DNA of 64,000 bases from Aptenodytes patagonicus (GCF_965638725.1 NC_134952.1:16674028-16738027), one strand, 5' to 3'. Shown: positions 50,197-63,538, counted from the first letter of the stretch. A program made the numbers and translations. The notes: generated from the letters alone by a model not told the origin.

Positions 50197-53100
50197 CTTG
50201 TTCAGTTTTCCAGGCTGTGGTTCCTTCCAGGCTCTCTGCTTACAGAAGGTCCTGAGGGAAGGCCAAACTCATAATAAGTATTTCCTTGCTTGAAGAAATG
50301 AAAAAAGTGTCCTGATCCATCAAGTCTGGCTGCCTCCTGAGAAACACTAACCGCTTGTTCTTAGCTAATTACATTTTGTATTGGTTCACCACAAAATTAG
50401 GCCCAAAGAAAACAGGAATTTTAAAAACTTCACACTAATCTTATGAGGAAACTCTGTTCTGAAGCGGAAAAAAATTATTCTGTTGAGATCAAAGTACAAA
50501 GTCTGTAAGTGATCTGCCAACTGTAATGGAGAATTCTTTCCTTTCTGACTTGCCACTGTTTATCATAACTCCTGTTATTATGTAGTTGGCAAATATACTT
50601 ATTTATGAAACAATACACATGTCCAAAGCAACTTGCTGAGGTGAGGACTCCTTCTTATGATAATGAAGCTCTCAAAGAAATGGTGCCAGGAGGATATGCA
50701 AATCCAAAGAAGGCCTTTCAAAATATGCCCAGTTGTTTGTGTGCTCTGTACTATTTATAGTCTGTATCAAACGGGATAATCTGATTTAAACAGGACAGTA
50801 TCCCCAGCCTTTTCTAATTGTCTGGGTTGTTTGTATTGCCTTCTATCACGGCAGCTGTGCAGTAGCTTAGTTTATTCAAGGTTCTTAACTGCTAATTTAG
50901 AACTGACTGAAAAAATTAGGTTGAAAATGTTCTGTTTCTAGCTTAAGAAGCAAAACCCCAGGTCCATCCAAGTTCTGTTTAACTCGTTACCAGCTTATTT
51001 GATCACACTGGGTAGGATTGAAACTCTGGATTCAGGCAAGTAACTGTAGGTGGCTTCATGTGTGATTAGTGTCTAAGCTTCCTTTAATCAATAGGAATCT
51101 GGCCAATACAGTCAGTGGAGTATAGAAGGCTATTCACGTCACTGTAATGTAAGCACATTGAGCTTGATTCATGTACCCAAACCGAGGATATCTAAAAGAT
51201 CTACACAAGTCTCGCAAATGTGGCGTGGCACCTGTTGAAGCCCCATACCATTCTGGAGCACCAGCTGAAGGTTAGGCAAAGTCCTATAGAGGATAAATGG
51301 TGCTGGACACCTCCGTGTCCCGCTTGGTCGGCTGAGTAACTGTCCAGTCACCACTGACTACATTAACTGGACCTCTGTACTACAGTAGGAGCTTAAACCC
51401 AGTCACTGCAGAAATACAGAAATAGGTGTTTGGATCTTGAAGTGAATCCTGCTACCCCATACTCAACAGTGTCTCAGCTAATAGCTACATGACAATTGTA
51501 TCAGCCTGCTTTTTTTCACTTCAAGTGTATTTTGGAGTTAATTCTCCATCAAAGATGACTAAACTCAACAAGTGAAATATTTATGTTTTAAAGATTAAAT
51601 TTAATTAATATGGTGATGAGATCTCTTTAAAGAGGAATAGATTAAATGTTGTGTGTCCTTCCCAAATGTGAATTATTCCCATCATCAAATGTAGATCCAT
51701 TGTCTGTAATAACCTGCAGTTTACACTGATTCTTTCTGATTTAAGCTAAGGCGCAGCATTCTGTGGGCAAGAATTGCACTGCACTGAGGCCATTTAGTCT
51801 CCTCCGGGGAGAGTCTGTCAGGACAGTAGAGGAATCAACCCCAAAACGAAATACACCTGTACTGACTGGCGTGGAGAGTGCCATGCTGACTTGCACTGAT
51901 TTTCTTGACTTCTCTAAGCCACTAGCAATAGGAGTTAACTGGAGTTTGAGAGAACTTAAAGCTGCTTTCTGATTTCTACACAGAGTATGCATAGCAGAAG
52001 CAGCGTCCTTTCTCCTTCTGGTAAACTTCCATATTACTATGAAATAAAGAAATTACATGTTGCTCAGAAAATTGTGTTAGCTACCAGTGTGAATCTACTC
52101 TAGAATGCTTTGCTTTTGATTCGTCCTTTTTGTAATAAATACAAAAAATGAACAGGTTTAATTTGGTAATACAGCTAGGACTCTTCAAGCTTATCTGATA
52201 GGCTTTCTGTTTCCAGTGCTGACCCAATACGTTAAAAAGAAAAAAAATATTTCATTTCTTGGTCTTGTTTCATTAAGAGAGATGTCAGCTCAGAGTAAGG
52301 ATGACTGTAACCAGTGCAGTATCTTTAGATATCAGGGAATGTAGTTCTAAAGCCAATTACCATCTCCAGAAAGATTTGTTTATTATTTGCGGTAATTTTC
52401 TGAGGGCAAGTATTATGAAAGTCACCCACACTGGTTGCCTTTGAAAATAGGAGTATTAGTAATAGTTCCAGTGTTATGCAGAGGAATTCAGTCAAGCGAT
52501 AAACACTAACAGGGGTTACCTAAACTTTGTCTCCCACAGGAGGCATAATTCTGGTAGAAGTACACATGAACAAGAAATTTTTACAAGACTGTGTTTCATC
52601 TAATACTTTTCACCTTGTGAAATACGTACAAAACGTACTAGCTTTGTCTCTTGGCAAGTCATACCTGATCATGACCTGCTACTGCTGGTGTACATATGAC
52701 CCAAAGGTATGAAGCAGCTTCCTTCAAAGAAAACTACTAGAGTAGCTTTGCTTTTGCATTGTAAACAGACTTGTATTGCTATTGGGTGTGAAGCTGTTAA
52801 ATGACTGATGTGGTACACCAAAAAAACACGAAACTAGGAAGTTAAGCTGTCTCGTAGTACAGTAAAACACCTCCTACTCTTCACCCTGCCTCCCCACCAT
52901 CTTTCACTGTGACATGTACTTTCTGTCACACATGGTAATTGTAGTTCAGTGCTAGTCCAAAAAGTCTAGTTAGACACTTGATCTTTTTCATATACTTAAG
53001 CACGTGACTTACCACCACCATACTAGTTTTGCAGACATTAAACATCCACAATAGTTCATGAGTTATGGATGTTGAGGTGAAAAATAATCCAATAAAAGCA

Positions 53101-55531
53101 TATATTGAGGAAGCAGAAAGGGGTAAGAATAAAGTTTGTGCTATACAGTTGTTGGCATGTGGTAGCTGTAGTAACAAGAGCAGCCGTAATTTATGATGTC
53201 TAAATGAAATATCTAAGATAAAAGTATAATCTTCCTTTGCAAGCACTTTCTAGCTAATGAATATAGGCTGGTTGCCTATGTAACTGGTGTTCTTTGGAGA
53301 AGTCTATGGCTAATGTATAATTGATTTGTGCCAGGAAATGCGCCCTGGTCCAGGGCAAGTGATGGTGGTTTGTATGCAGACTGTGCAAGTCTAGCATTCT
53401 TTGGAAGGTGTTGGCTGTCTCTGTATATGGCTATAAAATGTGGGACCTGAGCAAATTATCTTCTCTAGCCAGTTTTCTTCACCAAGAGAACTGGTTATTT
53501 TCCTCCAGGCTAGACTTGAGGAGCAAACGAAAATGCATTGTAAATCATTGAAGGACTAGAGCTGTCGAGCAAAACTACAGCCAGACCAATTTGATAGTAC
53601 AGACTATACCCTAACTTTCCCTGTGTCTTCAGAGGGGGAGTAGTACAGCTAAGCTCATGACACAAGCCTGTCTGATGCTTAAAACTAAGTGGGATGAACC
53701 CAGACATGAGTACGTTTTGCAGATAATGTTGAGAAAGAAGTATTAACATATAGTTTTGGTATTGCTTTCCTTTTATTTCAGGTGTGGTAGGATATAGTAA
53801 TCCTAATTGTTCCCTCATCAAATTCTTGTATTTGAATTTTCTATCTTTTTACAAGCTGCCACAGTTAAGCATATTAATAGCTGCAGACATATAGGTGATA
53901 GATCATGTGGAGACACTGACCATTTTTCTGTATCGGGAGCTATATGGCAGTACCCTTGATTTGCTGTAGGATAGGAACTGATGGAAAATCAGCATCTGGC
54001 AAAGTATTTTACTTACTTCTGGCGGTGAGTCTTACTTTGTATGTCTGATCCCTTAGTCGGTATCATGTGCGTTTAGCCCTCCCTTTTGCTTAATCAAGTT
54101 TTTGCACTCCCATCGTTCTTGTACTGAGCTCTCCATTCAAACAGGATTGTGTGTGCCTGGCTTCCACACAAGTGAGGACAGTTACACAGGTCTGGTCTCA
54201 CTTACCCATGCCAGTCTGCACATGCCCTCATTCAGTGAGTGAGTTTTGCATGGGTAATATGTGGATTTTAAATTCTAAGATAAATACTGGAATATATCCC
54301 CATTAAAACTGATTTTGAATCTAAATAATTACTAATTATGCTTAAGTTAAACAGGTTGTCACTAAAAAATATTGTTCAGCAATGAAAAACAGTCTTCGCA
54401 AGGAAATGCTTCAGCCCAAGCCCAAAGATTCCCTACGGCGTATTTGTTAAGAAACTAAATAAGATTTACATAAAAATATAGAATACATAAAACCTTGTCA
54501 TGTGTCCCTTGTAGGTAGCTGTGATAGGACCGTGGTATGTGGGGTAAGAAATGAGGTACAAGTTATTAGAAAGACCAGTATAGGCCTTACAGCTTTTTCT
54601 TTAAATCCTACTTTTGTTCCCATGTATCTAAAATCAGTCGTGCATTTGTTTCTCTAATCTTATGTTCTTCTTAACACATTGATTCTTTAATGCTCTTCAA
54701 GATGCACCCTACCATCTTTGCTTTGATAACCTACACTGTCTGTCTGCAATAAGAAATTGCCAGTGGTTAACTAGCTTCTCTCAGAAATACAGTATCATTT
54801 CCAAAAGGCTTGGTAAAGCAGCCACGCTCCCTCTTGCCAAACCTACTCTAGAGCAGCTGCTTCAGCATTTACTTTTCCATTCAAGTAATAAAACATAACT
54901 TCGTGTGAAAATTGCACACTTGGTAGTAATCTCAGAAAGAAATGTGGATTTATGGTCCTTTTAAAGTTCATTTTAGAATACAACCCTAATTGCGCTATCG
55001 GGCACCTGTAAACTAACAGATTTTGTATATATCATTAAATTTAACTGTTAAAGTATTCTAATGTGAGACTCTTTGCTTGTCTGACTGTTTGTTTTTACTG
55101 TAGCATTAAATAAGCATTTTAATTCCTATTTTTTTAGTGTTTGGGAGGTTTGCTGGGTTACTTATGTAACAAAGTGCTTTGATCTAATCTCTAGAATAGA
55201 GATTAGTCCTTTATGCCAAGTCGGATTTTCATTGTATAATGTCCATTGCTGCCAATGAATTATGCTCAGCCTAGACTTCCAGTACGTTATAGAGCAGACA
55301 TGTTTGCTTTTATTTGGTTATTAGTCTCTTTTAACAATTATTTTAAGGATAGAAGTTCTGTTGATCATGGCAAGGTAGTACATAGTTAAAGAAGATGACT
55401 AATAACAAAGAATTGGTCTGACTTTACTTTTGGAGTAAACACATTTGTATGGAAAAGTCACTGGCAAAGATGATTAAGAAAAATAAAGATAAGAGAAAAA
55501 ATTTCAGTTGGTTTGGCTTTTTTTTTTTCAG

Positions 55532-55650
55532 GTTATGCGTTCCTCCTGTTCCAAGAAGAAAGTTCTGTCCAGGCCCTGATTGACGCCTGCATTGAAGAAG
55601 ATGGAAAGCTCTATCTATGTGTTTCCAGTCCTACTATCAAGGACAAGCCA
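55532..55650 (+). CDS. CPEB2: CPEB2 coding exon 8: RRM1 end (codons 710-749)
   Basis: A 119-nt exon after a T10 tract and CAG, ending CCA|GTAAGT, phase 1 to 0. It encodes GYAFLLFQEESSVQALIDAC, IEEDGKLYLCVSSPTIKDKP. KGYAFLLF (709-716) is RNP1 of RRM1; its aromatic residues stack on RNA bases. Confidence 0.97.
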
Positions 55651-55946
55651 GTAAGTAAACAGTAGATGGCCTGCAGGCTATAGCTGCCATCTGTCTAAAG
55701 CTGCATTTGAAATGATGACGATGAAAATAATCAAAAGCAAACTACCGTTGGCAGAACTCAACATCTGGAACAGTTGGATGATTTTAAAATTGCAGTTTTT
55801 TGAATTAATAGGAATAAAACAGAGCACCTAGACATGCTAAGCTAATGGGGTTATGACTGTTTGACAGTTTATATAGGCTGATGAACGTTTATCCACGATG
55901 TAGTGAAGCTTAAAGTAGCATACTGTTTTCTTTCCCGATTTAATAG
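55651..55946 (+). other. CPEB2: CPEB2 intron 8 (296 bp)
   Basis: The shortest intron of the gene, GTAAGT to TTTAATAG. Nothing is seen in it. Confidence 0.95.
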
Positions 55947-56061
55947 GTTCAGATCCGTCCCTGGAATCTAAGTGATAGTGACTTTGTGATGGATGGTTCC
56001 CAGCCGCTTGATCCTCGAAAAACAATTTTTGTTGGAGGAGTCCCTAGACCATTAAGAGCTG
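55947..56061 (+). CDS. CPEB2: CPEB2 coding exon 9: inter-RRM linker and RRM2 start (codons 750-787)
   Basis: A 115-nt exon between TTAATAG and GTGAGT, phase 0 to 1. It encodes VQIRPWNLSDSDFVMDGSQP, LDPRKTIFVGGVPRPLRA. IFVGGV (776-781) is RNP2 of RRM2. VQIRPW is the fixed linker that orients the two RRMs in CPEB proteins. Confidence 0.97.
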
Positions 56062-57965
56062 GTGAGTATAATCTGTGGCTATTTTTAAAAGTAGGAGATA
56101 ATTGGAAATAATTTGAACCATGCATACTTTTATATAGTTATGTATGGATAGATGTGGATATATACATATAAAAATAGAAGACTGTTATGATAGTTATAAC
56201 CACAGTACAATATTTGTGTATTCTTACGTTTCTCTAATAACTGTTTTCATCTGGCTTTGGCCATAAATAACTGTTCATCATTGAGATTTACTGGAAACTG
56301 TTACATGTCTAAAGCTATAGAAAAGATTTTGATCATATTAGCAAAACTGTAGCATAAACTATGTCACAAAAGAATTTGTTTTTAAAAGAATGCTATGAAA
56401 ACCTCTCTGCCGTGCTCCGTGAGTATGTGGAGCTCTATTTTTACTTGCTTGTCATTGTGCATTAGCTACTCTTCTACTACTATCAGGTTGCAGTTACTCT
56501 TGCTAATAAGGACAAAGCAAAAACAGGTAATGAAGGAGTATTTGAAGGAGTAGGAATAGAGGAAAAAAAGGAAGAAATTCAGAGAGCTAGCACAGTCCGT
56601 ATGACACAACACTATATGAGGTTGCAGGACTCTTTCTTAGACTCCTGTCGGAGTGCATGAAGGAAAAATTAAATGTTTCTGTAGCTGAGGAATGGTTGAT
56701 CTACAACCTGGACAGTCTGCTTTGTGAGATTGACTGCAGTAGCCTTTTACGATACCTTATGGTGGCCTTCTAGTAAGTAGGTTGAAGTGAACGTTGGAAG
56801 TAGAAGCATAACATGCAGTGGTTCAAATCCCGTTTTCTATTAGAATGACTCCTGGACTTCATTAGTCTTCCATAGTTTGTAATGAATTTTATTCTTACAG
56901 ACAGATGAGCTTTCATGTAGGAGGATGGAAGATGTAGGAGAACCAAGAAGTGGTAGTGCAAATTTGGGGTATCAAGAATCTTAATTTTTTCTATTTTGGA
57001 CCTGCAATGCTCAAGCTTTTCTGTTATTTTTCTTTTAAGACTGTACTTTTGACTGTAGTACAAGCTCTGTAAATGACCATAAACACAGTATGTTCCAACT
57101 GCAGATGAATTTTTCTTTAAATTCAGTCCAAATACTCCAGATTACTGTGCTGAATGTTTGTGATAAATTTAATGGATGCATTCTTATACTTAGCTTTCAA
57201 ATGCCCTGTATATGTGAAAACAAAACTTTTATGGCATTGTGAAATAAGAATCATGACTTCAAAAAAGCAGTAAAACTTCAGGAGACTTTTCAAACAACTA
57301 TTGAACATCAATGACTGCTGACACCTTTATACCCTTATACAGAGGATACTAATTCTGAAAAAAATAATATTTTCCACCTAACTGAATTGCAAAACTGAAT
57401 TCAGTATAAAATATTACTAGAAGATTGCTAAAATACTTGATCTGTAAAATTTGAGATATTTGTTGCTATGAACTTCAGTATCTATGATAAGTATAGCGCT
57501 ATAGAGGTAATCAAGCTCTGTGTGGCTGATGAAAAGATGCTAACTACATCTTTAAATTCAAGTAGGACATAGAGCATTAGGATAGCCAGAGAACATGTAC
57601 CAAGGAATTTGTGGCATGTGGATCTATTTTATACAGCTTACATTCCATGCCTGCCCAAAAAGTCTTTTGCTGTAATCCCCTGAAGAAAACTGCCCTGGAA
57701 TTTCAGTTCCAGGTTATCAAGGACTGCAAGGACTTACAATTCCGTTGTTCCTTGGATGTATGTACGTACAGTGTGAAAGATCTGTCTGCTGAGTATTTCA
57801 TAGCTTATTTAATATGTTTTTATATTTCTTGTTATTACTGTTAACATTGGCTGTTGCAAATTAATTATTAAAATTAACTTTTCTAGTATTTTTAAATGCA
57901 AGCATATTATATAAAGTTTGTACTTTAAGAACAGTTTAAATGAACATTATTTTGTTTCTTAATAG
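56062..57965 (+). other. CPEB2: CPEB2 intron 9
   Basis: A 1.9-kb AT-rich intron. GGTTCAAATCCCG near 56,820 resembles a tRNA T-loop but has no cloverleaf around it (rejected). No gene. Confidence 0.85.
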
Positions 57966-58147
57966 TGGAATTGGCTATGATCATGGACCGTCTTTATGGT
58001 GGAGTTTGTTACGCAGGAATTGATACTGACCCTGAGCTGAAATACCCAAAAGGTGCTGGACGTGTTGCTTTTTCCAATCAGCAGAGTTACATTGCTGCCA
58101 TCAGTGCTCGGTTTGTTCAACTTCAGCATGGCGATATTGATAAACGA
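57966..58147 (+). CDS. CPEB2: CPEB2 coding exon 10: RRM2 (codons 788-848)
   Basis: A 182-nt exon between TTAATAG and GTAAGT, phase 1 to 0. It encodes VELAMIMDRLYGGVCYAGID, TDPELKYPKGAGRVAFSNQQ, SYIAAISARFVQLQHGDIDKR. KGAGRVAF (816-823) is RNP1 of RRM2. HGDIDKR is consistent with CPEB2 (CPEB4 has E in place of D). Confidence 0.97.
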
Positions 58148-61100
58148 GTAAGTTATACAGAAATTAAAACATAAATAAATACGAGAGTGGTGATCATAAA
58201 GGAACTTCTCAGGGTGTGGTAACATTGGATTTGATTGGCTTTCATGCCAGCTTCTACATTTCTTTCACTATTCCTGTCCACTAGTTCCAAGAGTTAAATC
58301 GTGAATGCCCCAAAATGAACAACATGCATTCCACAGAGCAGCAGTTTGTTCCTTGGACATATGTTAGACCATATGTTCTTTCCATTCTGGAGTTCCTGGT
58401 TTTGCTGTGTATGGGCAAAGGGCTTGAAAATCTTTTTCTCTCCCTTGTTCTAATGAAACCAAATACTGTGGTAATTCCTCTGTCATTCATAGGAAACTCT
58501 AGTATTCATTGGTTTCCGATTAGCTTTATTATTTGCAGCTGCCCTTAATTTCAGCCGTAATTGTCAGTGCTAAGCACTTCAGAAAATCAATCAAGCTCAA
58601 CACCTAAAATACAAAATGTCTTATCCTTTCTGTTTGAGAGAGTCTTCTTAGTATTTACCAATGTACGTTTCTGGTTGCTCCAGATACTTATTGCTAGCTA
58701 AAGCAAAACTAACTTTTATTAAGACTAGTCAACTTCATTACTCCTAATTAGAAGTATAAGAGTAGCAAAGAAAACTGGCATCTAAATTATGTCAGTTTTA
58801 AGTGTCACTAGTTTTGATGTCAAGAGCTGCAGAGGTAGTCACTGGTATTAATAGATGTTCTTTTTTTGAAAAAAAAAAAGGTCTTAGAGGAAGAAGGGTT
58901 GAGTAAGTAAAGTAGTTCAAGGTCTAGTCTCCTCTACAGATCAAAGACATGGGAAAAAGAAAGTAGTACAGTTAACAAAAGTCTGCTGTAGGGAGGTAGC
59001 ATGTACTTCTCTCCTTTCAGATAGAGTAGTGCAGCTTTACATCTGTCTCTCAGATACCAGTTGCCTAGTGAGCTGAAATCCCCAAACATGGTCCTTTCCA
59101 GAGAATGAGTGGGTCTGAATGTGGGTAGTGAACTAGGCTTCACGTTATGATGTGACAGCTACATTTTTCTGGTGGGATTGCTGTCCTTGTGACTTGCAGC
59201 TGACTTTGACTAATAGCTCTACCTTTTGGCTAATTATGAAACAGGAAAAATGGCCTTGACACTGTGACTGTGTGAGGGGAAATAAAACTGTTAATCATCT
59301 TGCATTTGAGTATTGGGACAAAATGGGAGTAAGGACCAGAATCCAGAACTCCTTCTGAAGAAATGCTAAATGGGTCATTTAGCTTCAGAATTGGGTATAG
59401 CGTAGTGTGTTTCAGGAACCATCTATAGTGCATTTGGCTGTGAAGTGACTTAACTTTAAAATTAGAGGTGGGACAGTTGGGTCCCATCCAAACTGGTTCT
59501 CCCTCAAAGGTGGGAGACACGGACTTGAACCCTGTAAACTAGGGGACGCTTTTATCTTCGTCTTTCTTTTCCCATGAGATCGTCCTTTGCAGTAGAGGAG
59601 CATATGGTAGACTGGCAGTGCCATTTCATAAGAGAAAGGAAGGCATGAACCTGTCTTTGAAAGCTGCACTTCCCAAGTAGGTTTGCTGTTTGTTTTGGGT
59701 TTTCTTATGATAGGTCACCAGAGATTTTAAGGGCTCTTTGGATGCCGAGCAGGCATCTGAAATGGCAGTGCTTGCTCTTTGCAGAGAAAGGGATATAACT
59801 TGCTAATGTGTGATATAACACTGAAATACTTAAAGGGGTATGGGCAGTAAATCTCCGGTAAAACAGTGAGCATGTGCTGCAGACCTCTTGGAGCTTGGAC
59901 AGGGCAAAATCCCACAAAATCTACCCCGAATACTAGATTTCAGAAGCACAGCATTTGAGTTATATCCGTGAGACTTAATTTATAAAAACAATAGTCAAAT
60001 GATTTCTTCAATCACTATTACCAAAAAAAAAAGGAAGAAACAAGTATAGTTAGTATCTGTAGATAACTGTTCATGGGCTGGAGAGGTCGGGGGAGGAGAG
60101 GGGAGGAAGATTTAGGCTTTGTCTTTAAATATCTGAATTCTCACAGTTTATTTTTTGATTAATATAATTTGTGTTCTTTCTTTAGTGTTGCTTTTCTAAG
60201 TCTTGAAAATTAATTTTTTGACTCAATGTATTCTCTTAAATCTGGAATTTTGGCATTTTTATTAGCATTCTTGTTTTTTCTTCTTTTTAAAAATGTGTGC
60301 TACTCCTGAGGTATTTCACTTGCAAAATACAGCAATGCCCATTTGTCTTTAAACCTTGTGATGGGGAGGGTTTATGAACTTTTTCTTTATTTCAGAGTGT
60401 TTTTAATCTTTATTTTTTAAATCATCTTCTCTAATTAAATCATATGGTCAGTCATTATTTATATAATTATATATATTTATACAACCCAGTTTATTTGCGT
60501 TACTGAGGATTAATAGAGAACAGCCTCTCTTTAGGGAACACCTTAACTCTTAGCTGTTTCTGAAAGTATGAAAAAAGCTATTTTCAGAAATAGTTTTTTG
60601 CTCCATGGAGTTTATACACTAATGCCTTTTCAGGCTCTGAAAATATTCTGGAATCAGTATTACTGCTGATTTATAGATGAGCAAGCAATTTGTAGAAATC
60701 TGTAAACCACTCTTCTTGTAAATGAGGAAGATAGTCCTATTTCAGGTACTGCCTTCATCTGAGATGTAGTATGCTGGCCAATAAAGCAATATTTTATATA
60801 TTTCACTGAAATCTTAGAGGCAGGCTGTTCTCCTACCCTTTACCTTAGCATAACCTTTCTATACCAGTTATATCCAGTTTCTGTAGGTCTGCTGTCCTTT
60901 CACATTCTTTTCATAACCAGTTTTGTCTGTGTAAAAGTCTTTTTTCATTGCTAAATTTTGCAGTTCACCTGTTTATCCTTCTGAACTTTACTTCAAAGTA
61001 GTTACAGCATTTTTTTGCACATACCTTTTCCTACCTTAACTGGAAATCTTAGTGTCACAGTCACTTAACAAACTGTCTGTGATCCTAACTTCTTCCTTAC

Positions 61101-62862
61101 CTAAGTACTCTGCAGCTTCTCTCCAGTTCTTTTGATGTGTAGATACATTTAGTTTCTCTAGCAGATGTTTTTCTTCAGTAAAGTGCTTCTCATCCTGTTT
61201 TATCATGTATGAAAGCTCAGCTCCAAGCATTTCCTTGAAACTCGTTTGGAGTTTCAGCTCTAAACAATTCCTTAAAATGTTGTTAACTTTCATATGCCAG
61301 CAGTCGGCATCCGCTTCATGCAATGCTTCCATTCCTCAAAGTGTTTCTCTAATACATTTGAAATCATCTTCATACCAATCTTGGTGCATTAATGCACCGA
61401 AGCTTGAAATACATGCTGCTTCATGCTTTCAGTAATTTTGAACCATGAACACAGTTACTGCATAAGGTACCTGTTTATTGGAAAGTTTGAGTGTAATTTG
61501 TGATAAGGCAGGTCACACTAGTGAAATAAGAAGTAGAGCTTGTACTGACTGTAGATTACTGGAAGAAGCATACTCGAAATTTCAAACATAGATGCGTTTG
61601 ACATGTCAAGTATGACCTCTACCTCTGAAGCTAAGAACGTGAAGACTATTCTGCCATAAAACTTCTGGGTGGGTAGCTGTATGTGTAAATTTTTTCCTCT
61701 GGAGACACAATGGAAAAAATAGCATTTTAAAGTTCTTATTATTTCAAACATATTCTGTCCGAGTATAGTACATAAAGTCGATGTCTATATGTAGCATTCT
61801 TCTCAGGTAATAAATAGTCAGTATCTCAGAAAAAAATGTATTACAGCAGTGAGTTTTAGTATGAACTAGAATAACTCTTTTTGCCAACAAAAGGCAGAAA
61901 ATACCATCTTTAAAAGTGAGGAAAATGTGGAAGACAACAATACATTCCTTAATGATGGATTCAACTCATTTTCTGTTTTATTATGAAGTTGTTCTTCCTG
62001 TCTGATCGCAGTCTGTAACAGTTCAGTTACGCAAAGACATAATGCAAATTTACCACTGGACTCCTGCCACTTTTCCACTCTGGCAGTCAGATGAGTTTGG
62101 GAGAAAGAAGCTGTGTTAAGACAGGTGTTTGTAGCAGTCTGTAGACTTGCAAAATGGTCTTTTAAAAATATTTTCAGAAATACATTGAATACAAATTTTT
62201 GTGCAGCTCAAAGCCACAAAAAGGGAAAGTAATAGATGACCAAAATCTGTAGCTCAAAATTTGACCATATTTTAGAAATAGGGAGTGGATTTACAGGGAA
62301 CAGGAGTGCTAGAAGATCTGTATTCCAGCCTGCAGAAAGGACTTTTAATTTGCACACAAAAGTAGTACATGCAGAGACTTAAACTTATTTTTAAAAAAGG
62401 TTGATGTATAAATGGTTACATACTTGTATGTTCAATTATTTTTTGCTAAACAGTATAGAATTGGATGTCATGTTGGGGTACATTCGGGAGCTGACGAGAT
62501 TAGTTGGGAGACCTTTGGGCTTGTTTGCTTGTTTTCTACATATACTTCCATATTATCATTTGCCGATAACATCCTTCCAGAATAAATTCAGGGGAGGTTC
62601 TGATGTAGCTATTTATTATGTATATAGTGTGCTTCTAAAGATCTGCCTTGAAGTGTTCTGCTTACTGTATGGATAGATCTGTAGCTGATAAATGATAAAG
62701 GGTAATAACGGATTGGTTAGATAAAGGCGTTAATATGTCTGATTTCAGACTTCTGTTTTTTTGTTTTGTTTTGTTTTTTAACCAGAAAAAAACTGAATGC
62801 CTTCATGTAGCTTCAAGTAGGAATAGGTATTAACTAGAATTGTTTCTTTTTAACTCCAACAG
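58148..62862 (+). other. CPEB2: CPEB2 intron 10
   Basis: A 4.7-kb intron. Coding-like open stretches on the opposite strand lie between 61,036 and 62,207, listed separately. A tRNA-box-B-like word on the - strand near 59,540 has no supporting structure. The rest is unremarkable. Confidence 0.8.
61036..62207 (-). pseudogene. possible decayed coding sequence on the opposite strand, unidentified
   Basis: On the - strand, three neighbouring stretches read as protein-like sequence. 62,207-61,866: 113 open codons with THLTARVEKWQESSGKF, LCVTELLQTAIRQEEQLHNK, TENELNPSLRNVLLSSTF. 61,751-61,518: QKFYGRIVFTFLASEVEVIL and following. 61,428-61,036: FGALMHQDWYEDDFKCIRETL, a TGA, then MEALHEADADCWHMKVNNIL, LGAELSYMIKQDEKHFTEEK, NVSTHQKNWREAAEYLGKEE. 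Frame changes and stops separate them. The helical, charged composition is unlike the rest of the intron. Open frames of about 100 codons also arise by chance in 64 kb, so this is a suggestion only; I recognise no family. Confidence 0.3.
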
Positions 62863-63090
62863 GTGGAGGTAAAGCCATATGTGTTGGATGACCAGATGTG
62901 TGACGAATGCCAGGGTGCACGATGCGGTGGAAAGTTTGCTCCTTTCTTTTGTGCCAATGTCACTTGCCTGCAGTATTACTGTGAGTTTTGTTGGGCAAAT
63001 ATCCACTCTCGTGCAGGACGTGAATTCCATAAGCCATTGGTAAAGGAGGGGGCTGACCGCCCACGTCAGATCCACTTCCGCTGGAATTAA
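62863..63090 (+). CDS. CPEB2: CPEB2 last coding exon 11: ZZ-type zinc-binding domain (codons 849-923, stop)
   Basis: Starts after CCAACAG in phase 0 and ends in TAA at 63088-63090. It encodes 75 residues beginning VEVKPYVLDDQMCDECQGA and ending PRQIHFRWN. Candidate zinc ligands are C861, C864, C869, C878, C883, C888, C891, H896 and H904, in the spacing of the CPEB C-terminal ZZ-like finger, which binds partner proteins and helps RNA binding. EFCWANIHSRAGREFHKPLV and the RQIHFRWN end fit CPEB2 (CPEB4 ends RHISFRWN). The domain is complete and undamaged. Confidence 0.98.
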   Translation: MEVKPYVLDDQMCDECQGARCGGKFAPFFCANVTCLQYYCEFCWANIHSRAGREFHKPLVKEGADRPRQIHFRWN

Positions 63091-63308
63091 ACATGGTGAA
63101 CCAGCATCTACATAAGGAAAGAAGGGTGCATGTGGCTTACTGTGTTTGAAGATACCGACATGCAGAAGAAATAAGTGCATTCTTCTGCTTTTCACCCCAG
63201 CTATCAATACATGCATCTTTATCAGCAGCCAAAACACTACAAGCCTCTTGTTTTTCACCAAAACCCTACATCTCAGGCTTACTAATTTTTGTGATATTTT
63301 CATGTTAA

Positions 63309-63314
63309 AATAAA
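63309..63314 (+). terminator. CPEB2: early AATAAA poly(A) signal
   Basis: AATAAA lies 219 bases after the stop codon and is followed by a T/GT-rich stretch (TGTTTTTTTGTATTTTCTCC) that could act as a downstream element. It may allow a short 3' UTR isoform. Confidence 0.5.
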
Positions 63315-63341
63315 ATGTTTTTTTGTATTTTCTCCAAGTTA

Positions 63342-63348
63342 TTTTTAT
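63342..63348 (+). promoter_or_regulatory. CPEB2: CPE-type element TTTTTAT
   Basis: TTTTTAT lies 28 bases after the early AATAAA. This is the canonical CPE word; CPEB2-4 themselves prefer U-rich sites, so autoregulation is possible but inferred. Confidence 0.45.
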
Positions 63349-63531
63349 ATGTAAAGTTAAAACTAGATATGAGAATGTTTTTGCGTAGGGGCACACAGTC
63401 TGCTGCTATATTTAGTGGGTGAAGCGTGCACTTATTTCTAAACATGGGTTTTTAACTTCAAGATCTGCCCCAGTAATTTACCAAAGGTAGCAAAATAGTG
63501 AAGATGGAATATGTCTGCTACAAAAAGCTTA

Positions 63532-63538
63532 TTTTTAT
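63532..63538 (+). promoter_or_regulatory. CPEB2: CPE-type element TTTTTAT
   Basis: A second TTTTTAT in the 3' UTR, only present in transcripts that pass the early AATAAA. Confidence 0.45.

Larger units (their letters stand above)
48182..55531 (+). other. CPEB2: CPEB2 intron 7
   Basis: A 7.35-kb intron. It contains a decayed coding-like stretch with AATAAA and poly(A) (48,840-49,438) and a T29 run (50,165-50,193). The rest is AT-rich with no recognised gene. Confidence 0.8.

Noticed and set aside
56800-56840. GGTTCAAATCCCG, tRNA T-loop-like word
   Set aside because: No T stem pairing, no acceptor stem or A box; may be a SINE scrap at most.
59520-59570. Box-B-like GGTTCAAGTCC on the - strand
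   Set aside because: No A box or cloverleaf at the expected distance. A weak SINE remnant is possible but could not be supported.
62830-63396. 188-codon open frame on the - strand over the last CPEB2 exon
   Set aside because: It is antisense to the conserved zinc-binding exon and the 3' UTR; a shadow frame.
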